64,000 bases of DNA from Mucilaginibacter sp. SMC90 (GCF_022811725.1 NZ_CP094527.1:7998001-8062000), one strand, 5' to 3'. Numbered from the stretch's first letter, positions 53,038 through 61,916 are shown. The notes: generated from the letters alone by a model not told the origin. Program-made: numbers and translations.

Positions 53038-53892
53038 TTAAGCAACAGAAATAACCTGATTAGCTTTATTCCTGAATTCGCTCGGGTTCATACCTTTCTG
53101 CTTTTTGAAGAATTTGTTAAAATGGCTTTCATCGGCAAAACCTAATTCCTCGACAATTTCTGCGATCCGCATTTTACTGTAGATGAGCCGGTTTTCAATC
53201 AGCTTTATTTTATAATGGGCGATATAATCCTGCATGGTTTGGCCGGTATGCTTTTTAAAATAACGGCCCAGGTAACTCAGCGAAATATAAAATTTATCAG
53301 CCACATGCTCGGCTTTCGTTAATTGCGGATCATAAATATTGGCCTGAATGTATTGTAATATGTCCAGGGTTTTATCTTCTTTGTCTTCGGCAAATTGTTC
53401 GGGCAGGTTCATCTCTATACTTCGGCCAATAAGTACCACGAGGGTATTTACCAGCGAAAGAATCAGCTTATCCCAACAATTGATACGGTTAACTCGTTCG
53501 CGGATAATAGTTTCCACAATCATTTTCACCAGTGGCTTGTCGTTTTCATAGCGCAGCATTGAACCGGGGATCTGTTTGGCATTGTACAGCAGGTATTCCA
53601 ACCGCTGGATATTATCTTTAACGATTCCGTTAGATTTTAGGTAAATGTCATTAAACCTCAAAAAGAAAAATTCGGTAGCGGTGTCGATCTTAAAATCATG
53701 AAGATCGTCGGGGGTAAACAGGAACATATCGCCGGCCTTGTAAGCATAGCGGTTATCATTTACGCAATGCCTGCCTTCGCCCGAAAGAATATACACCAAT
53801 TCAAAAAAGGCCGTTTGCCTTACTTTTTTGGGAAATTCGTTTAAGGTTTCTACCGAAACGGAAAATGGTTCATATAGTTGTTCCCTTGCCAT
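53038..53892 (-). CDS. AraC-family transcriptional regulator
   Basis: This 284-residue regulator has an N-terminal cupin-like ligand-binding part (RQTAFFELVYILSGEGRHCVNDNRYAYKAGDMFLFTPDDLHDF) and a C-terminal double helix-turn-helix (about 185-280, AEHVADKFYISLSYLGRYFKKHTGQ and IAEIVEELGFADESHFNKFFKKQKGMNPSEFR). It lies 91 bp upstream of the MFS exporter gene on the same strand, so it is a candidate activator of it and perhaps of the TetR-RND operon through the shared 17-bp sites. Confidence 0.93.
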   Translation of the reverse strand: MAREQLYEPFSVSVETLNEFPKKVRQTAFFELVYILSGEGRHCVNDNRYAYKAGDMFLFTPDDLHDFKIDTATEFFFLRFNDIYLKSNGIVKDNIQRLEYLLYNAKQIPGSMLRYENDKPLVKMIVETIIRERVNRINCWDKLILSLVNTLVVLIGRSIEMNLPEQFAEDKEDKTLDILQYIQANIYDPQLTKAEHVADKFYISLSYLGRYFKKHTGQTMQDYIAHYKIKLIENRLIYSKMRIAEIVEELGFADESHFNKFFKKQKGMNPSEFRNKANQVISVA

Positions 53893-54613
53893 AATTTATC
53901 ATTTTAGGAAAAATTATACAAATATACATCTTGATAAGCTTCAACGACAAGATTGATCTAAGATGCGACAAATCAGCATGTCTACTCAGCATTAAAACGA
54001 CTCGGTATTGGTCAGGCTCTGTATAGTAAAAATTGATGAAGAAAGATAAATTTGTCCAGAAACTGGGCTCGAACCAGTTAAATAACTGAAAATAAATGCC
54101 AGATACTATCTACCGGCGGTTCGACTTTAGTCCTGTTCGGACCCGATCAACCCGAATCGGACTCTTCTAATTCTCGAACCGATTAGATTTTCCTAAATAC
54201 CTGATAGAATGCGCATTGAATCCATCAGGTGATTCAACATTAGCCCTGTTCGGGCTAAGATTAATGTTAGCCTCAACAAGATTCGAACCTTCAAGCTCTC
54301 AACTTAAATTGCGAGAGAATTTTAAGTTTACCGATCAAATGGTTAGAATTATGCCCATTCTGGGGACGAATTTGCACTTTCCCAAACTCAACTCGGATCA
54401 AAATATTAAACAGGTCAACTTCTATACATTCTCTCCCGTTAATAAGGATAACTGAACATTATCAGCGAATGCCGCTATCACTAAACGTCTTTAAAATATC
54501 CTTACAAGTCTATGAAAGTCGTATTATTGTATATTTTATCCTTCATAGGCCGCAGCAAAGCGTTAATTTAAACATTGAAATTTTCTTACATTTGCTTAAA
54601 CACTATATCTACC
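53893..54613. other. Intergenic region with short hairpins, no gene
   Basis: About 720 bp. Several short inverted repeats occur, such as TTAGCCCTGTTCGGGCTAA (around 54240) and repeated CGAACC/TCGAAC motifs. No reading frame with family resemblance; it may be the boundary of the mobilizable element. Confidence 0.35.
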
Positions 54614-55036
54614 ATGAGTACAGCTACCAACGAATCGAAAAACATTCATCAAGGCCGTAATATAAAACGCTTTAGGGAGATGCTCGGCCTTAAACAGGAG
54701 GCGTTGGCTATCGAGCTCGGTGATGACTGGAATCAAAGAAGAGTTTCATTACTCGAAGCTAAAGAAACTATTGAAGAAGACGTACTTTCCCAAATAGCTG
54801 CGATATTAAAGGTGCCTGTTGAAGCAATTAAAAACTTTGATGAGGAAAAAGCTATCTATAACATTCAGAACAATTATGAAGGTTCACATAATCAAGGTCC
54901 TTTAAATAATTATGGAACCATTAATTTTAATCCAATAGACAAGCTAGTAGAACTTTTTGAAGAGAACAAAAAACTCTATGAGCGTTTACTGGCAAGTGAG
55001 CGGGAAAAAGTAGAGTTATTGAAAAACAAGAACTAA
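54614..55036 (+). CDS. XRE-family helix-turn-helix regulator
   Basis: This 140-residue protein starts MSTATNESKNIHQGR and has a HTH_XRE domain near residues 18-70 (IKRFREMLGLKQEALAIELGDDWNQRRVSLLEAKE), followed by a short middle region containing NNYEGSHNQGPLNNYGTINFNP and a C-terminal coiled coil (DKLVELFEENKKLYERLLASEREKVEL). ATG at 54614 replaces the longer frame at 54575. It is 2 bp upstream of the frameshifted small gene. It may regulate the mobilizable element or be the antitoxin half of a module with its broken neighbour. Confidence 0.85.
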   Translation: MSTATNESKNIHQGRNIKRFREMLGLKQEALAIELGDDWNQRRVSLLEAKETIEEDVLSQIAAILKVPVEAIKNFDEEKAIYNIQNNYEGSHNQGPLNNYGTINFNPIDKLVELFEENKKLYERLLASEREKVELLKNKN

Positions 55037-55038
55037 AA

Positions 55039-55301
55039 ATGCCCCAATCCAGCATCCTTGATACTTACCAAAACAGGATGAGCAATGTTGTCGCTGATCC
55101 TGAATTTAAATCTCTCGAAGAGAAATATCGGCCTACTTAGACCTACATGGTATCGAAAAGATTTTTGATGTTTTTGATATTAAACACCCCCCGCCCGGTG
55201 AAGCGATTACAGGGAAACTGATTTGGCATCCGGAATACGATCTGCCAATCGATCTTAAAAAAGATATCACCAAGATTTTCAATAAGTACTTTGTTGACTA
55301 A
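55039..55301 (+). pseudogene. Small gene split by a -1 frameshift
   Basis: From ATG at 55039 (MPQSSILDTYQNRMSNV) the frame stops at TAG 55138, but from 55131 a frame shifted by -1 continues to TAA at 55301 (AYLDLHGIEKIFDVFDIKHPPPGE...). Joined they give about 87 residues with matching composition. There is no ATG for the second half, so an authentic single gene broken by one indel, a sequencing error, or a programmed shift are the options. It follows the XRE gene by 2 bp. No family recognised. Confidence 0.5.
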
Positions 55302-55378
55302 TCAACGAATAGAAGAGTTCAGGTGATTTTCCTCTGCACACACCTGCCACATTACAGCTTAAACAACAGAAGCTGAAA

Positions 55379-55443
55379 ACAGGAAAATTGTCAAGGGCCG
55401 CGGTGATAGCCGCGGTTTATTATACCCTTGACTGTTTTCCTGT
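55379..55443. repeat. Nested three-level hairpin
   Basis: Arms ACAGGAAAA/TTTTCCTGT, GTCAAGGG/CCCTTGAC and CCGCGG/CCGCGG lie nested, loop TGATAG. There is no clear T-run. The position between the XRE unit and the mobilization genes makes it a candidate terminator or element-end structure. Next to it, 55460-55620 is GC-rich without a gene. Confidence 0.6.
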
Positions 55444-55623
55444 GTCGCTACCTTTGTGACTGCGGTGATGTGGCTATATGCGCTGCTGGAAGGCAGGCAT
55501 GTATGAGGAACGAATACTTGCCTGTGCGCGGCAGCGAGGCTGGCTGCGAAATGAAACCCGGCGCATAGCGCGGTGCAATGCAGCAACCTGCCGCAGCTGC
55601 GTAGCCTCTTTATCTTACCTCCA

Positions 55624-56226
55624 TCACCTATTTGCTTTTACCTTTTCCAGCTTCCGCTTAGCTTCCTTTTGATCCTTTTCTGCCTGTGCAGCTACGGCTT
55701 CGGCAGCAATTATCGCCTGCTGTTTTACCATTGCTTTTTCAGCCTTATCTATAAAATCCTTTGGATCTTCCGCCAACTTCGTATCAATGGTCTTGGCAAC
55801 TTTTGGATACAGTGCCCTAACCAGCCAGAAGTTATAAGCTTCACGATTCAGGTCATCATTTTGATGATAGAGATATAAAGTACTCCCGAATGATCCGGCT
55901 GTTATTATAAAACAAACCACCAGGCCAATGATCAAATTACTAGACCAGGCACCTAAATGGTGACTGTTTTTCACACGAATGACTTTCGGCACTGTCGCTA
56001 CTATGCCATTTAATTCATCGATCTGCTGCTGGATCTTTTGATCGTTATATCGCTTATTAGCCATTTCAATTCGCGATGAGATTGTTTCCAATGTGCCCCG
56101 GTACTGTTCCAGAAAGCTTTTTAGAAACTCGGCCACGCTCGTTTCCATCACACTGATCCTTCCGGCAAAACCCTGGATCAGTTCTTCCATAATATTTACC
56201 TTTTCTTCTAACTCTTCATTTTGCAT
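55624..56226 (-). CDS. Membrane-anchored coiled-coil protein of the mobilization region
   Basis: This 200-residue protein has an N-terminal coiled coil (about 1-85), one membrane helix (SSNLIIGLVVCFIITAGSFGSTLYL, near 95-118) and a second coiled-coil, Lys/Ala-rich C-terminus (AEKAMVKQQAIIAAEAVAAQAEKDQKEAKRK). It is just downstream of the relaxase gene on the same strand. Proteins of this layout are often found after mob genes in Bacteroidota elements, perhaps anchoring the relaxosome at the membrane, but the role is not known. Confidence 0.65.
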   Translation of the reverse strand: MQNEELEEKVNIMEELIQGFAGRISVMETSVAEFLKSFLEQYRGTLETISSRIEMANKRYNDQKIQQQIDELNGIVATVPKVIRVKNSHHLGAWSSNLIIGLVVCFIITAGSFGSTLYLYHQNDDLNREAYNFWLVRALYPKVAKTIDTKLAEDPKDFIDKAEKAMVKQQAIIAAEAVAAQAEKDQKEAKRKLEKVKANR

Positions 56227-56264
56227 AACAAATCGTTTTGAGGTTAATCTTAATTTTTATTCTT

Positions 56265-57245
56265 CTACCTGCTTATACCCTTTGACTGGGAATGTTCCGC
56301 TTCGTGCTTCTTTCGTTTTCTGCGGGCGATATCTGCGTCACCCATTGGGTCAGGTGGCCCGGCAACAAATTGTGGTTCAAGCAGTATTTCCAATATGCCT
56401 TTACCTGTACCGGGGTTATGGCTGTATTCCGCCTGAACGCTCTGCCAGATTGATTCACGCAGCTGGTTAGCCACAAATGGTTGATTGGCTTCCCTTGCCG
56501 CATGATACTGCTCTACCTTTTGGTTTCGGTTTAAAGTCGCATCAATACGGACAAAGCTTAAGTTCCGGTCAATAGCGGAACCTTTCATTTTAATATTGCC
56601 CTTTTCAAAGGATATACCCTGCACTTCATTGGTACCGCTACGGAATTTATAAGCAATGGTAATTTCCCGCCTGGCGAGCTGCGCTTCCAACTGTTTCCAG
56701 TTCGTGGCCGTTTTCATTCCTGCTTTAATAGCATCGTATAATTCGTACCTAACTTTCTCCCTGCCCTTTAACGCCTGGCGGTTCACCAGATCTTTACCTT
56801 CGCCTATATGATAGCCGTATTTCATGGTAATCTCCTTACAGGCTTTTACATTCTTAGCGAAGTTGTTTTTGTCGCTAATGGTCTTGCCGTTATTATCCAC
56901 CCGGTTGTAAACAACATGGAGATGCGGATGATCGCGGTCGCTGTGACGAACGATCACATACTGCGTATTTAGGATACCTGTTTTTTCCATGTACTCTTTC
57001 GCCCGCTCCACCATGATATCATCGCTTAATTTAAGCAAGTCTTCCTTACTCCAGCTGAGTACCAGGTGTCCCACTGCTTTGCCGAGTTCCGGCCGCATTT
57101 TACGTTGCAGGTTAAAATCCTGAATTATGGCGTTAGCGTTCTGCATGCGAACACCTTCGGCAGATAATATCTTAGCTTCCGGCTTATTCACCACATAGCG
57201 GACACAGCCGCCAAAGCTTTTCCCGGTGATTGGTTTACCCATCAT
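56265..57245 (-). CDS. Relaxase/mobilization nuclease (MobP type)
   Basis: This 326-residue protein nicks plasmid or element DNA at oriT and pilots it into a recipient. The three-histidine metal site is H101 and HPHLH (106-110) in VRHSDRDHPHLHVVYNRV; the nucleophilic tyrosine is probably Tyr17 in GGCVRYVVNK. It is shorter than many relaxases and lacks a helicase domain, so it would depend on other conjugation functions (mobilizable, not self-transmissible). It overlaps the mobC-like gene upstream by 11 bp. Confidence 0.9.
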   Translation of the reverse strand: MMGKPITGKSFGGCVRYVVNKPEAKILSAEGVRMQNANAIIQDFNLQRKMRPELGKAVGHLVLSWSKEDLLKLSDDIMVERAKEYMEKTGILNTQYVIVRHSDRDHPHLHVVYNRVDNNGKTISDKNNFAKNVKACKEITMKYGYHIGEGKDLVNRQALKGREKVRYELYDAIKAGMKTATNWKQLEAQLARREITIAYKFRSGTNEVQGISFEKGNIKMKGSAIDRNLSFVRIDATLNRNQKVEQYHAAREANQPFVANQLRESIWQSVQAEYSHNPGTGKGILEILLEPQFVAGPPDPMGDADIARRKRKKHEAEHSQSKGISR

Positions 57246-57612
57246 GGCTGCTAAGTTTTGTAATTAACTCGTCCACTTGTTTAAGGATGTTTTGGCATTT
57301 CATGGCAAGCGTAAATAGGCCTGCCACATGCGCTAAGTGCGTTAACTGGTTGAGGTTATTCGCTACCCCAGCCAGCGTCCTGAACCAGCCGCTTTCCTCT
57401 GGGGTAAATCTCGGAAAAACCCTGGCGTTTTTAGCGGCCCTCCGGAACCATTCACTGGGTTTCAGCCCGGCATTTTTCGCTCTACCTTCGATCAGAATTT
57501 TTTCCGTTGGCGTTAAACGCACCATTAAAAAGTCACTCCGCCTGATCGTCTTTTTGGGTCTGCCTGGGGTCCTCGCTTTTTTTATTGTTTTATTTTCATT
57601 AGCTGTTAGCAT
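57235..57612 (-). CDS. MobC-like relaxosome accessory protein
   Basis: This 125-residue protein has a basic N-terminus (KKARTPGRPKKTIRRSDF), a possible ribbon-helix-helix (MVRLTPTEKILIEGRAKNAGLKPSEWFRRAAKNAR) and a helical C-terminus (LNQLTHLAHVAGLFTLAMKC), the usual layout of MobC/MbeC proteins that help the relaxase open oriT. The 3' end overlaps the relaxase start by 11 bp, so they are translated together. Confidence 0.85.
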   Translation of the reverse strand: MLTANENKTIKKARTPGRPKKTIRRSDFLMVRLTPTEKILIEGRAKNAGLKPSEWFRRAAKNARVFPRFTPEESGWFRTLAGVANNLNQLTHLAHVAGLFTLAMKCQNILKQVDELITKLSSHDG

Positions 57613-57654
57613 GTGTTCATTTCATTTTTTGTTGCTATAAAAGTTCGACCAACG

Positions 57655-57724
57655 GGAGCGAGTTCCGAATCACCCCAGCGGGGTGAATTCGGGTTTTTGT
57701 GTAGCAAAAACATTAACTCGCTCC
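57655..57724. other. Candidate origin of transfer (oriT)
   Basis: Ten-bp outer arms GGAGCGAGTT (57655-57664) and AACTCGCTCC (57715-57724) enclose two further hairpins: CACCCC-AGC-GGGGTG (57671-57685) with partly paired flanks, and GTTTTTG-TGTAG-CAAAAAC (57693-57711). It lies directly upstream of the mobC-relaxase pair, where oriT sites of this class are expected. No nic site was identified. Confidence 0.65.
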
Positions 57725-57818
57725 TTACAATTCGAAAAATGGGCCGGTGATATATTCAGCTATCTGTATATATGCCGGATGCCGCAAATCGGTATTGACG
57801 CCCATTTCGAAAATTGAC

Positions 57819-58736
57819 TTAGCGCCCAATTCCCTGGCTCCTTTCTTCCGGCCCTCTGCGCCGGATCTGCGGTTGCAAAGAAGTGTGCTTTTGTGCGGCC
57901 AGGTATTCATTGATGTCGTTAAAACCCTTGTAAAAACCAGATGCATCGGTGAAGCTGACACCCGCAGCCTGCAACTTTTCAGCAGCTGCAATTCCGGCTT
58001 TGTCATGGTTAAGCATCAGAAAAACTTCCGGGTAGCTCTTTAAAATGGGCACCGCTCTTTCAGCCAGCGCAACAGAATTCAGGATGATAAAATCCGATTG
58101 GGATTGACCTCCTTTCAGCTGCAAGAGCGAAAGGAAATCAGTAAAGCCTTCCAGCACGATGGCGGCTTTATGACTGCCGCCAATGATGGTAATGTCCTTG
58201 GGCGACGATGCCCCTTTGAACCAGTTATTCCGCAGCTCGTAACCTCCTGAACGATTGGCGAAGCCAATAGCGAAATAGGGTTTGCCACTTATTGTAAAAT
58301 CGACCTCTTTGCAATAGGTTGTGGCAATGGCCGGATCAACCCCGCGTGTTTTCAGGTAAGCGATCAAAGCCGGATGTTCAAGCGCTTTCACACCGGTAAT
58401 GATCACCGGATTGTCCGGCTGAGGTTCTGCCTTTTGCAACGATTGCTGATGAAATGAAAAATCATGATTGCCATTATTCAAACGCTCCAGAAAATCCTCT
58501 ACGGAACAATGATGCATACGTATGCCCAGGTCAATCAAATTACCTCCGGTACCTTCGCCAAAATCCATCCAGGCATTAAGCCTGGTATTTACTTTGAATG
58601 AAGCGGTCTTTTCTTCGCGCAGTGGTGATAAGTACCAGTAGTTATGAGCTTTGATCCGTTGCGGCTGAATACCGCATTGCTCTAGGTAACTAATAATAGA
58701 GAGTTCTTTTGCTGTTTTACAGTTATATCGTATCAT
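57819..58736 (-). CDS. Toprim primase-like protein of the mobilizable element
   Basis: This 305-residue protein has the CHC2/toprim order of bacterial primases. The N-terminal CHC2-like region (YWYLSPLREEKTASFKVNTRLNAWMDFGEGTGGNLIDL) keeps the fold but the zinc-binding cysteines are absent. The toprim part has AIVLEGFTDFLSLL and MLNHDKAGIAAAEKL (metal-binding acidic residues). It probably makes primers for replication of the transferred strand. ATG at 58736 was chosen; the frame extends to 58784 without support. The repeats at 58808-58952 lie just upstream. Confidence 0.82.
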   Translation of the reverse strand: MIRYNCKTAKELSIISYLEQCGIQPQRIKAHNYWYLSPLREEKTASFKVNTRLNAWMDFGEGTGGNLIDLGIRMHHCSVEDFLERLNNGNHDFSFHQQSLQKAEPQPDNPVIITGVKALEHPALIAYLKTRGVDPAIATTYCKEVDFTISGKPYFAIGFANRSGGYELRNNWFKGASSPKDITIIGGSHKAAIVLEGFTDFLSLLQLKGGQSQSDFIILNSVALAERAVPILKSYPEVFLMLNHDKAGIAAAEKLQAAGVSFTDASGFYKGFNDINEYLAAQKHTSLQPQIRRRGPEERSQGIGR

Positions 58737-58807
58737 GTTGTAAAATCTAAAGGGTTGTAATAAATGATGCAGGTGCCAAACCATACGGGAGAGCTACCCT
58801 TACATTT

Positions 58808-58952
58808 CTGATGAATGATGAGCTATAGCCGTAACTATTTATAAATAAATTATTTATACACTCATCATTCTCTCATCATGGTTTTCCGCTTTGAGGAGTT
58901 TGCTCATCGCGCTCATCATTGCTCATCGTGCCTCGTCAAACGATGATGAGCA
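58808..58952. repeat. Cluster of CTCATCAT/ATGATGAG iteron-like repeats
   Basis: The octamer or close variants (CTCATCAT, CTCATCGC, CTCATCGT) occur at least six times, in both orientations, for example near 58816, 58861, 58871, 58902, 58911 and 58944. An AT-rich palindromic stretch (58836-58860) is in the middle. This is the look of a replication origin or regulator binding site, lying upstream of the primase gene and downstream of the helicase genes. Confidence 0.6.
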
Positions 58953-58988
58953 TGTAATGCACTGACAAGCAATTTGATAAATGTGAAG

Positions 58989-59183
58989 TCAGCCTGACTC
59001 ATCAAGCTTTTGCCGGAGCCATTCTTCCGTAATGGTATAGTACCTCCCTGTTTTGGCCACGGTTACCAATTCGTTGAGGTTATTATAACAATAGGTCGAA
59101 TAGCTTAGACTGTTGGGCACCGGGACAAGGCCCCACTCCTGCTGCATCAGCTGCGATACGTCCTGTCTTGTCAGGCGCGGCAT
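58989..59183 (-). CDS. Hypothetical small protein downstream of the helicase
   Basis: This 64-residue protein starts MPRLTRQDVSQLMQQEWG and overlaps the helicase gene by 13 bp, which supports it as a real, translationally coupled gene. The C-terminus (YYTITEEWLRQKLDESG) is helical; no family was recognised. It precedes the iteron-like cluster. Confidence 0.65.
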   Translation of the reverse strand: MPRLTRQDVSQLMQQEWGLVPVPNSLSYSTYCYNNLNELVTVAKTGRYYTITEEWLRQKLDESG

Positions 59184-60214
59184 GCTTTTTTTAGCAGATC
59201 CAGAATATCTTTATTGGCAAAGCACATTTTCTGGCCGGGATCATGCTCCTGGATCTCTTTGAACAATAACAAGAGTTCGGTTTCCAGCCGATTGCGGTTA
59301 TTGCGCATCACCCGCAATAAAGCATCCGTTCGGATCTGCTGCTCAGAAAACCACATGCGGGTGTTACCAACCGGCACCGATAACGGCCGTTCTAACAGAT
59401 GGAACAGAAAAGCGGGGATCTCCCCGGTCATCTGTTCCAGAAGCCGGACATTCTCCTTTTCAAATACCGGTACTTTCCTTACCCAGTAGCGTGTTTCCGT
59501 CGGTTCAATGACAATAAAATTGTACTCGTTATTGGAACAAAGGATGAACTTGCCAAAGAATTCCGTTTCGCGCTTATCCTTGCTTTTGGCTTCCACCTTG
59601 GATACTTTTGCAGTGCTCAGGTTTTTGATTTTTTCAGAATCTTCCTTTTTGTCCAGCAACACTTCTTCCACCGCGATGATGAGCGTATTCATCCAGTCGG
59701 AATTGAACTGTGACCGGAAATCATGGTTGCCGTTAAAGGTCATGTTATTGCCAAAGATGACTTTGAGCAGGTCCAGGAAAGTAGTCTTACCTGTTTTGCG
59801 TTCCTTGGATACCAGGCAAAGAATAGGCAGTTTAATGACCGGCCTCGTATAGAGTAGGGCTATGTAATCTAGTCCCAGTTCGTACTGCTCGCCAAAGATG
59901 TGCTGCAGAAAGCCCAAAATAGTCTCACAAGAACCTGGCTCCGGTTTGAATTCCAAAGGATGGTACCTGTTAAAATAGTTGCCAATGGTTTCCCGGTAAT
60001 CGGTATGGCTGGGGACACAGCAATATGCATCGAACTTGCGGATCTTCTTGATCGCGTCCGCACTCAAATCTTTTTTGAGTGTTTCCGATGACCAAAGCAA
60101 CCAGCCGTCTGTATAGCCGCCGGTAACCATCGGTTGCCTAGTCCGCTTGTAATACGAGGTCTGCACACGGATGTAACTGCCCGGTTGGTTTAAAGGAAAG
60201 AACTGATCAGCCAT
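59171..60214 (-). CDS. Primase-helicase-like ATPase of the mobilizable element
   Basis: This 347-residue protein is a P4/VapE-type (superfamily 3-like) helicase found in mobile elements. Walker A is SKERKTGKTT (136-145) and the Walker B acidic pair is in TLIIAVEEVLLDK (about 190). The arginine-finger and sensor part includes FGKFILCSNNE and TETRYWVRKVPVF. It probably unwinds the element's origin. The ATG at 60214 was chosen over 60259. It overlaps the small downstream gene by 13 bp; the HTH gene lies 8 bp upstream. Confidence 0.82.
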   Translation of the reverse strand: MADQFFPLNQPGSYIRVQTSYYKRTRQPMVTGGYTDGWLLWSSETLKKDLSADAIKKIRKFDAYCCVPSHTDYRETIGNYFNRYHPLEFKPEPGSCETILGFLQHIFGEQYELGLDYIALLYTRPVIKLPILCLVSKERKTGKTTFLDLLKVIFGNNMTFNGNHDFRSQFNSDWMNTLIIAVEEVLLDKKEDSEKIKNLSTAKVSKVEAKSKDKRETEFFGKFILCSNNEYNFIVIEPTETRYWVRKVPVFEKENVRLLEQMTGEIPAFLFHLLERPLSVPVGNTRMWFSEQQIRTDALLRVMRNNRNRLETELLLLFKEIQEHDPGQKMCFANKDILDLLKKACRA

Positions 60215-60222
60215 GACCGTAC

Positions 60223-60510
60223 TTATTGTGCAACGGCCTGCTGGCCGCTGCCGATCCATGCCAATAGTTTTTTACGCGAGAAAAGCAGCTTGCCTTCCAC
60301 TTTACAGAAAGGAATTTTTTTTCTTTTCACCAGCCCGTAGACTGATGTGACTTCATACTTGATCAGCTCGGCAGCTTCCTTGGTGTCCAGCAAAGTATCT
60401 TCCTCATCGTCCGGGCGGGGTGATTTTAAGTTGACCACGTTTCTGACAGATAACTCAATGAGTTCCTGGAACTCCTGTGTCGTTAGGGTAGTAAAAAAAG
60501 TTGTGTTCAT
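60223..60510 (-). CDS. Excisionase-like helix-turn-helix protein
   Basis: This 95-residue protein carries a MerR/excisionase-type winged HTH (LDTKEAAELIKYEVTSVYGLVKRKKIPFCKVEGKLLFSRKKLLAWI), as used by Xis-like factors that direct excision of integrative elements. The gene lies 8 bp before the helicase gene, so they may be cotranscribed. No integrase gene is visible in the window, which makes its partner unknown. Confidence 0.82.
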   Translation of the reverse strand: MNTTFFTTLTTQEFQELIELSVRNVVNLKSPRPDDEEDTLLDTKEAAELIKYEVTSVYGLVKRKKIPFCKVEGKLLFSRKKLLAWIGSGQQAVAQ

Positions 60511-60581
60511 AAATTAAAAAATTTGATGAACACAAAAGAGTATGAAAATAACCCAACGTTAATGAACGAAGTTGAACGTCG

Positions 60582-61736
60582 TTAGGGTTTGAGTATATAA
60601 GTAGGAACTTTCTTTAAGACCTCGTAAGCTTTTTTAGCATAGGTTCCACTGCTTTTATGCACAAAGTCGATAGCCGTATCTTTTTTCTTGGTCATGTTAC
60701 GCTGAATGTCACCCACAGACTCGTATGTTTCAAAGGGAGAGAAATTAGATTTTAGCAGTTCGCAATATTTCATCTGCGGTACTTTCAGATAGGTCGTATT
60801 GAGCTTATAGGTGGCATGCATTAACAGGCATAATAGATTCTGATAGCCGGGTGCCATTTGATAATAGTGTGGGCTGTTGCTCTCCGGCCATATTTGTTCC
60901 TGGTCATTCAATTTAAAAAGCCTGCCCAGCAGATCTCTGATCTCATCGTCGCTACTAAAGACTTTCGGCACCTGCATCAGTTGGCAAAGTTGGTCGTCCA
61001 ATAAGGTGCACCAAAGGTCAAATATTTTACTGCCTGGGTATCGTAAAAGGATATGGCTATCAATATCAGCCGCTGTAATTTGCGGCGGTGCCGGTTTCGG
61101 CGCGGCTTCTACAGATGCTTCAAATACAAAATCAGGTTTTACCTCCGGCTCAGGCATTTTGACAACAGGATAAACATTAACTACCGGTGGTACCTGCTCT
61201 TTTTCATTCAAGCGTTTCAGGTTGCTGTACTCCTGAACCCCTTTGACTAGTGATGCCTGGATGTAGCCTAAAGCATAAATTACCTCGGGAATGGCAAAGC
61301 CTTCAAAATAAAGGTTGTTATGACAGTACGTAATGAAATCCCTAAGCGCCTGCTTTTTTTGCTCCAGCTCCAGGGATAAAAAGGTTTGGCCGATCTCTTC
61401 ATAGAAATGTGACATACCCGCCGAGTAGCCATTATAAAACATGTCAGCCAGTTCTTTGGTATAGGCCTCTTCAATCGGCTTAACATTGTTAACCAGTATC
61501 TTGTTATCTACTGTTGTAGTATTCTTAAAAACCCTTAGTAAGTTCGGTTCACTCAAATAAATTGATCTGCTTTCACTTAGTTCGATCTGTTCAAAAGGAA
61601 AACTGCTATTAAAGTCGAATTCAAAATCCCCCGGCTCAAACAAACCATCGGTCGATTCCAGAAACGGGTATTTATTATGGTTATCGGTATTGATACCCTT
61701 AGTGGGATGAAATCCTTTGAGGTTTAAAAAATACAT
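60582..61736 (-). CDS. Hypothetical protein of the mobilizable element
   Basis: This protein of about 384 residues starts MYFLNLKGFHPTKG at 61736 (the frame also opens at 61754). There is no signal peptide or membrane segment. The middle is Pro/Glu/Lys-rich linker (VVNVYPVVKMPEPEVKPDFV), with helical parts on both sides. It matches the position of the unassigned upstream gene often found next to the excisionase and helicase in Bacteroidota mobilizable elements. Function is unknown. Confidence 0.65.
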   Translation of the reverse strand: MYFLNLKGFHPTKGINTDNHNKYPFLESTDGLFEPGDFEFDFNSSFPFEQIELSESRSIYLSEPNLLRVFKNTTTVDNKILVNNVKPIEEAYTKELADMFYNGYSAGMSHFYEEIGQTFLSLELEQKKQALRDFITYCHNNLYFEGFAIPEVIYALGYIQASLVKGVQEYSNLKRLNEKEQVPPVVNVYPVVKMPEPEVKPDFVFEASVEAAPKPAPPQITAADIDSHILLRYPGSKIFDLWCTLLDDQLCQLMQVPKVFSSDDEIRDLLGRLFKLNDQEQIWPESNSPHYYQMAPGYQNLLCLLMHATYKLNTTYLKVPQMKYCELLKSNFSPFETYESVGDIQRNMTKKKDTAIDFVHKSSGTYAKKAYEVLKKVPTYILKP

Positions 61737-61916
61737 AAGCAACTTAAAAATCAAACGCCCAAACCTGAATAATAGTTTTGGCTGATTTTATTAAAGTAAT
61801 GTAACACGGATTAGCGTTTACATGTATCATCCTTCCTAATCAAGCTAACAACCCAAGTGTTTTAAACTGGCTTAGCTCATCGGTCAATCTTTAGCGAACG
61901 TCACACTTGCTCTCAA

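Noticed and set aside
57725..58006. Minus-strand frame overlapping the end of the primase gene
   Set aside because: Most of it is in another frame of the primase gene; the remaining 30 residues have no start codon of their own.
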